DNA of 64,000 bases from Roseococcus sp. SYP-B2431. Lineage in GTDB: Bacteria > Pseudomonadota > Alphaproteobacteria > Acetobacterales > Acetobacteraceae. Below are positions 60,400-64,000 of the stretch, one piece after another (the first letter of the stretch is position 1; each line of letters starts with the position of its first letter). The DNA lies in contig NZ_SJXD01000029.1 of assembly GCF_004336745.1 (NCBI RefSeq), positions 62,001 through 126,000 of the forward strand. Reading direction: 5' to 3'. The notes beneath the pieces are model-generated. The model was not told where the DNA came from. It did no database searches and was given only the letters and a program-made list of their open reading frames with translations. A program made the translations under genes and the position numbers.

Positions 60400-61545
60400 T
60401 CAGTTGTCCTGCCAGTTGATCCGGATGCGGTTGACGTTGGCGAAGATCTTCACGTTGTTGACTGCCTGTTCCTCGGTGATGTCGGTGCGACCGGCCAGGT
60501 AGATCTGCGACCGGATGTCCTCGTGGAACTTCCGGCGGTTGATCACCATCTCCTCGACCGCCTCGCTGAAGACGATGCGGTCGTAGATATGCGCCTCCAC
60601 CATCAGGTCGGCGCGGTCCGTGTTCTGCATCGTCATGCTGCGGTAGCAGGCATTGATGAGGTCCTGCAGGCCGTCCTTCGTGGCGTGAAGGATCAGCGCC
60701 GGCAGGAAGCCGTAGGTGACGCGGCTGTTGTGATCCATGCCGGGGGTGAAGGTGTCCCCCATGTAGTAGATCGCATTGTGCTTGAACCGCTCCTTCAGCA
60801 CGAAATAATGCGGGCCGTAATGCGTGCTGCAGCCGCCCGTCCGCCGGCCGTAGTTCAGCGCGGCGAAGATCTGCCGGGCCTTGGAATTGAACTGCGCATT
60901 GGAGACGAGGACGGACTTTCCGCGCAGCTCGCCATTGCCGGTGTGCATGAAGCGCTTCACGCCCTGCATGCCGGGCGTGTCGACGTTGGGGGCGAAGGAG
61001 ACCTTGGCGTCGACCTTGTCGCGCGTACCGGCGGGGTTGGAGGCGTTGCCTTTGATGATCCGCTCTCGCGCGCCGTCGTCGGCGGTCACCACCTCGTCGC
61101 CGCGCTCGTACATCTGCTTGTAGACGCGGTAGTGGTTCGGGCGGTCGAACCAGCCCACGGTCGGGAAGTTGATGGTCAGCTGCGCCGATTGCAGCGCGCG
61201 CGCCATGTTCTTGATGACGTCGGCGAGCTGCGCATCGGTCATGTTCACGAATTCGTACATGCCGCGCAGCTTGGCGACGACCTGCGCGTGCAGCTCGGCC
61301 TCGCGCTTGCCGAGATGGCGCACCTCGCTGCGCGCGAAATGCTGCATCACCACCCGGGCCGAGGTGGTCTGCATGTTCGCGGGAAGCTGGGTCGGCGTGC
61401 TGGAGCGGGCCCAGGCGGCCGGCGCGGTGGCAGCGGCCGGGGCTACCGGCGCTGCCGGAGCCGGCACCATGGGCAGGGGGGGCATGGGCGCGTTCGGCAG
61501 GCGCGATGTGCCGATCTTGGGCTGCCTGCGAAACCAGTCTGACAT
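60400..61545 (-). CDS. Hypothetical protein, DUF3626-like region, Pro/Ala-rich N-terminus
   Basis: A 381-residue protein without signal peptide. Residues 15-65 are a Pro/Ala-rich, disordered-looking linker. From about 70 a folded, helical then mixed region follows. The second half (AALNYGRRTGGCSTHYGPHY, then MVEAHIYDRIVFSEAVEEM) resembles the DUF3626 family, some members of which appear in toxin-like or effector settings. I recall that likeness by eye only; treat as low confidence. The ATG at 61545 is chosen over a GTG five codons earlier. It is divergent from an unknown gene with phased repeats between. An effector or toxin role is a possibility, not shown. Confidence 0.6.
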   Translation of the reverse strand: MSDWFRRQPKIGTSRLPNAPMPPLPMVPAPAAPVAPAAATAPAAWARSSTPTQLPANMQTTSARVVMQHFARSEVRHLGKREAELHAQVVAKLRGMYEFVNMTDAQLADVIKNMARALQSAQLTINFPTVGWFDRPNHYRVYKQMYERGDEVVTADDGARERIIKGNASNPAGTRDKVDAKVSFAPNVDTPGMQGVKRFMHTGNGELRGKSVLVSNAQFNSKARQIFAALNYGRRTGGCSTHYGPHYFVLKERFKHNAIYYMGDTFTPGMDHNSRVTYGFLPALILHATKDGLQDLINACYRSMTMQNTDRADLMVEAHIYDRIVFSEAVEEMVINRRKFHEDIRSQIYLAGRTDITEEQAVNNVKIFANVNRIRINWQDN

Positions 61546-61609
61546 CGACGCCGTCCTCACCGAGCTCTTGTAGGCGCGACCTTTGCCCGGCCTCGCGCCT
61601 TATGGCGCC

Positions 61610-61652
61610 GGGAATTGCGGGAATTCCCTGGAATGCCCTGGGAATTCCAGGG
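61610..61652. repeat. Phased GGGAATT repeats and inverted repeat
   Basis: Four related units (GGGAATT at 61610, GGGAATTCCC at 61619, TGGAATGCCC at 61629, GGGAATTCC at 61640) are spaced 9-11 bp apart, on one face of the helix. A perfect 9-bp inverted repeat CCCTGGAAT/ATTCCAGGG (61626-61652) is embedded in them. They lie between two divergent genes, just before a -10-like TATGAT (61661). This looks like a cooperative regulator-binding array. Confidence 0.5.
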
Positions 61653-61772
61653 CTTCGGAATATGATAAGGTTGAAGTATTCTCGTGGAACCCGTTTCAGC
61701 CGCATGCATCCCCCGGGTGGACATCCAGCCGGCGGGCCTCGCATGTGCCTTTAGGAGGTCTTGCGAGAAGAC

Positions 61773-62651
61773 ATGGCCGCTCCGATCGAGATCGCCGCCA
61801 AATTGACCTTGACGAGCCAGGCGCTCGGGTGCGGCAGCCACAAGGAACTGTGTGGGCGATTCCGGGCGGTCAATCCCACGACCTATTTCGATCTGCAGCG
61901 ATCGAGAAAGTGGATGCAGGGCAAGGCCGAGCCGCGCTTCGCCGAGGTCTATCAGGATTGGGCGAAGGTGCTGGGCCTGGACCGGGACGGCGCCTGGATC
62001 GCCGGCTCCAGCGTCGACGAGTTCGTCGACGAGCTGCAGGCCCGCTTCGGCGTGAAGCCAATCGCCCGTGCCGACGCCAGGTCGGCCGGCACGCTGGAGA
62101 GCGAGATCACCGGCCTCTACGCGGCGTATTCCATGGCCTGGTCGCCGCATTTCCGCGGGCGTGTCCTGCGCGGCTCGATGAAGCTCGGCCGCCTTCGGAG
62201 CGCCTCTCTCCTGGCTGAATATCACGAGGACCTGCCGATCGGCGCCTCGCTCTACCGGGGCGACGCGACGATCGCCGGCCGCACGCTGAGCGTCCCGCTG
62301 CACGAAGCCGCCACCGGGCTGCCGCTCTTCATGAGCTTCGCCCTGCCGGGCCTCCCGGCCGCCGTGCTGGGCGGCGTGCAATGCGGCGTCGCCCTTCTCT
62401 CGCACGGCACCGAGCCGATGACCGGCCGGATCCTGCTGGCGAAGCTACGCGGCGCACCCGATCCCCGCGCCTCGAACCGCTACATGGAGAAGGGGGAATC
62501 CGTCGCGGCGGACCTCGCCAGGCTGGGCCTGTCGCTGCCGCCGGGGTCGGACGAGCGGCTCCACCAGGCGCTGGCCAAGCCCGACTGCCTGACGACCGCG
62601 GAGCAGACGGGCCTTTCGGACCTCTTCGACCCGGCCTTCCTCGCCTGCTGA
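61773..62651 (+). CDS. Hypothetical protein, possible HTH-type N-terminus
   Basis: A 292-residue soluble protein. Residues 10-75 are helical with a pattern (SRKWMQGKAEPRFAEVYQDW) resembling the helix-turn-helix start of some alphaproteobacterial regulators. The middle and C-terminus form a mixed alpha/beta region with no recognised motif. A TTG at 61761 is an alternative start; AGGAGG (61753-61758) lies 2 nt from the TTG and 14 nt from the ATG. It may be the regulator that binds the phased repeats. Function unknown. Confidence 0.65.
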   Translation: MAAPIEIAAKLTLTSQALGCGSHKELCGRFRAVNPTTYFDLQRSRKWMQGKAEPRFAEVYQDWAKVLGLDRDGAWIAGSSVDEFVDELQARFGVKPIARADARSAGTLESEITGLYAAYSMAWSPHFRGRVLRGSMKLGRLRSASLLAEYHEDLPIGASLYRGDATIAGRTLSVPLHEAATGLPLFMSFALPGLPAAVLGGVQCGVALLSHGTEPMTGRILLAKLRGAPDPRASNRYMEKGESVAADLARLGLSLPPGSDERLHQALAKPDCLTTAEQTGLSDLFDPAFLAC

Positions 62652-62684
62652 AGGTCCCCGCGCGCCGGGCGGGCTACGCCTCGC

Positions 62685-63629
62685 TCAGGCCAGCCCGAGC
62701 GCCCAGAGCAGCACGCCCTTCTGCGCGTGCAGCCGGTTCTCCGCCTCGTCGAAGACCACGCTCTGCGGCCCGTCCATCACCTCGTCGGTGATCTCCTCGC
62801 CGCGATGCGCCGGCAGGCAGTGCATCACGATGGCGTCCGGCGCCGCGTGTTTCAGCAGCGCCTTGTTCACCTGATAGGGCGCCAGCAGGTTGTGCCGCTG
62901 GCGGGCGCTGGTCTTGTCGTCGCTCATCGAGACCCAGGTGTCGGTCACGACGCAGCGAGCGCCGCGGACCGCATCCTGCGGGCTATTGGTGAGCTCCACG
63001 CGGGCGCCCTGGCTCCGGGCCCAGCCGATCAGGCCGGGATCCGGCGCCAGCTCGGGCGGCGTCGCGATGTTCAGCGTGAAATCGAAGCGCGCCGCGGCCT
63101 GGATGAAGCTCTGGGCGACGTTGTTGCCGTCGCCTGTCCAGGCCACCGTCTGCCCCGCGATGGGGCCGCGATGCTCCTCGAAGGTCATCACATCGGCCAT
63201 GAGCTGGCAGGGGTGCGACACGTCGGTGAGGCCGTTGATGACCGGCACCGTCGCGAATTCCGCCAGCTCGCGCATCTTGGAGACGCGGTCGGTGCGCAGG
63301 ATGATCGCGTCCACGTAGCGGGACAGCACGCGCGCCGTATCGGCCGGCGTCTCGCCGCGCCCCAGTTGCGTGTCCTTGCCCGCCAGGGTCACGACCTCGC
63401 CGCCGAGCTGGCGGATGCCGACCTCGAAGCTGACACGCGTGCGCGTCGAGGGCTTCTCGAAGATCATGGCGATGTGCTTGCCGGCCAGCGGCTTGCCCGC
63501 GATGTCCCCGCGCTTGGCGCGGGAGCCGAGGTCGAGCATGCGCCGCAAGGTCAGCGGGTCATGATCCATCAGCTCCAGGAAGTGGCGCGGCGCGCCACCT
63601 CCCTCGATGGGCTTGAGCACCGCGCTCAC
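62685..63629 (-). CDS. argF: Ornithine carbamoyltransferase
   Basis: A 314-residue transcarbamylase. The carbamoyl-phosphate loop [13 protein letters not shown] at about residue 58, HPCQ at about 140, and the ornithine-site [10 protein letters not shown] at about 268 are present. It makes citrulline in arginine synthesis. The start is GTG, overlapping the argD stop (GTGA), so the two are co-translated. Confidence 0.95.
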   Translation of the reverse strand: MSAVLKPIEGGGAPRHFLELMDHDPLTLRRMLDLGSRAKRGDIAGKPLAGKHIAMIFEKPSTRTRVSFEVGIRQLGGEVVTLAGKDTQLGRGETPADTARVLSRYVDAIILRTDRVSKMRELAEFATVPVINGLTDVSHPCQLMADVMTFEEHRGPIAGQTVAWTGDGNNVAQSFIQAAARFDFTLNIATPPELAPDPGLIGWARSQGARVELTNSPQDAVRGARCVVTDTWVSMSDDKTSARQRHNLLAPYQVNKALLKHAAPDAIVMHCLPAHRGEEITDEVMDGPQSVVFDEAENRLHAQKGVLLWALGLA

Positions 63630-64000
63630 TTGGCCAGCGCCGGAGACTTGGCTGGCGTGAGCTTGGTGCAGGCGCGGTCGATCGCCGCCAGCGCCTCGTC
63701 CACCTGCGCCTCGGTGATGATGAGCGGCGGGGCGACCCGCAGCACATTCATCCCCGCGGCGACGGTGAGCAGCCCCTCGGCCACGCAGGCGGCCTGCATC
63801 TCGCCGTTCGAGACCTCGGGTCGGAGCTTGAGGCCGACCAGCAGCCCCGCGCCCTGGACGCCCTCGGCCACGTGCGGATGGCGGGCGGCCAGCGCCTCCA
63901 TGCCCTTCCAGAGATAGCGGGCCACGCGGTCCACCTGCGCCAGGAAGCCGTCCGCCAGCACCACGTCCAGCACGGCATTGCCGGCGGAGCAGGCCAGCGG
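63626..64000 (-). CDS. argD: Acetylornithine aminotransferase, C-terminal part
   Basis: The last 124 residues of a class III pyridoxal-phosphate aminotransferase, cut by the window edge (N-terminus lies beyond 64000). The visible part has the small C-terminal domain: [19 protein letters not shown], and [12 protein letters not shown] with the terminal substrate-loop arginine. Coupling to argF supports acetylornithine aminotransferase rather than another class III enzyme. Confidence 0.88.
   Translation of the reverse strand, partial: PLACSAGNAVLDVVLADGFLAQVDRVARYLWKGMEALAARHPHVAEGVQGAGLLVGLKLRPEVSNGEMQAACVAEGLLTVAAGMNVLRVAPPLIITEAQVDEALAAIDRACTKLTPAKSPALAK

Overview
This 64 kb window is chromosomal DNA of a very GC-rich alphaproteobacterium, most likely an Acetobacteraceae member close to Roseomonas. 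The signs are strong third-position G/C, eight Bug/TctC-type solute-binding proteins, a PEP-CTERM protein, an alphaproteobacterial ParE, and many GTG/TTG starts with ATGA/GTGA/TGATG overlaps. I saw no rRNA, tRNA, CRISPR array, intact insertion sequence or prophage. The genus is inference; the gene families come from translated motifs.

Layout. 0.2-6.1 kb (minus): PEP-CTERM protein, TetR and GntR regulators, then a catabolic group (Bug protein, MmgE/PrpD, NAD-dependent epimerase). 6.3-12.3 kb (plus): AtuA-like protein, DUF4387, flavin monooxygenase, a tiny Arg-rich leader ORF, metallo-beta-lactamase lactonase, Bug protein and HIBADH-type dehydrogenase, facing a second HIBADH plus a CMD protein. 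13.9-18.4 kb (plus): a complete five-gene branched-chain-amino-acid-type ABC transporter, facing a class III CoA-transferase with unusual domain order. 20-24.3 kb: CBS-BON protein, SMP-30 hydrolase, nhaA with a structured leader, methyltransferase. 24.8-29 kb: Bug protein, then an AT-rich island, a collagen-like lipoprotein and a TpsB/FhaC-type outer-membrane protein.

29-38 kb holds housekeeping and stress genes: DUF1491, glutathione peroxidase, a DUF883-like protein, parE, a lipase-like hydrolase, Dps, an MFS exporter and a purine permease. 37-40 kb: LysR divergent from TauD-type dioxygenase plus Bug. 40-45.5 kb: small unknown proteins, nitronate monooxygenase, then glmM-thiD-DUF167-DUF3830. 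45.6-49.4 kb (minus): M3 peptidase, a racemase-fold protein lacking its usual cysteines, and a diguanylate cyclase. 49.5-53.7 kb: GntR divergent from tcuAB plus Bug, with the Bug gene's ribosome-binding site inside a hairpin. 53.8-57.3 kb: cupin/AraC pair, lpd, small secreted protein. 57.4-60.4 kb: three tandem Bug genes. 60.4-62.7 kb: a divergent pair of poorly known genes with phased repeats between them. 62.7-64 kb: argF and the end of argD.

Overall the region looks like an accessory catabolic landscape: Bug receptors are paired with enzymes (MmgE, monooxygenase, dioxygenase, tricarballylate dehydrogenase, CoA-transferase) and local GntR/LysR/AraC/TetR regulators, with core genes (parE, glmM, thiD, lpd, argDF) interspersed. 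No TctA/TctB membrane partners for the Bug proteins are present here.
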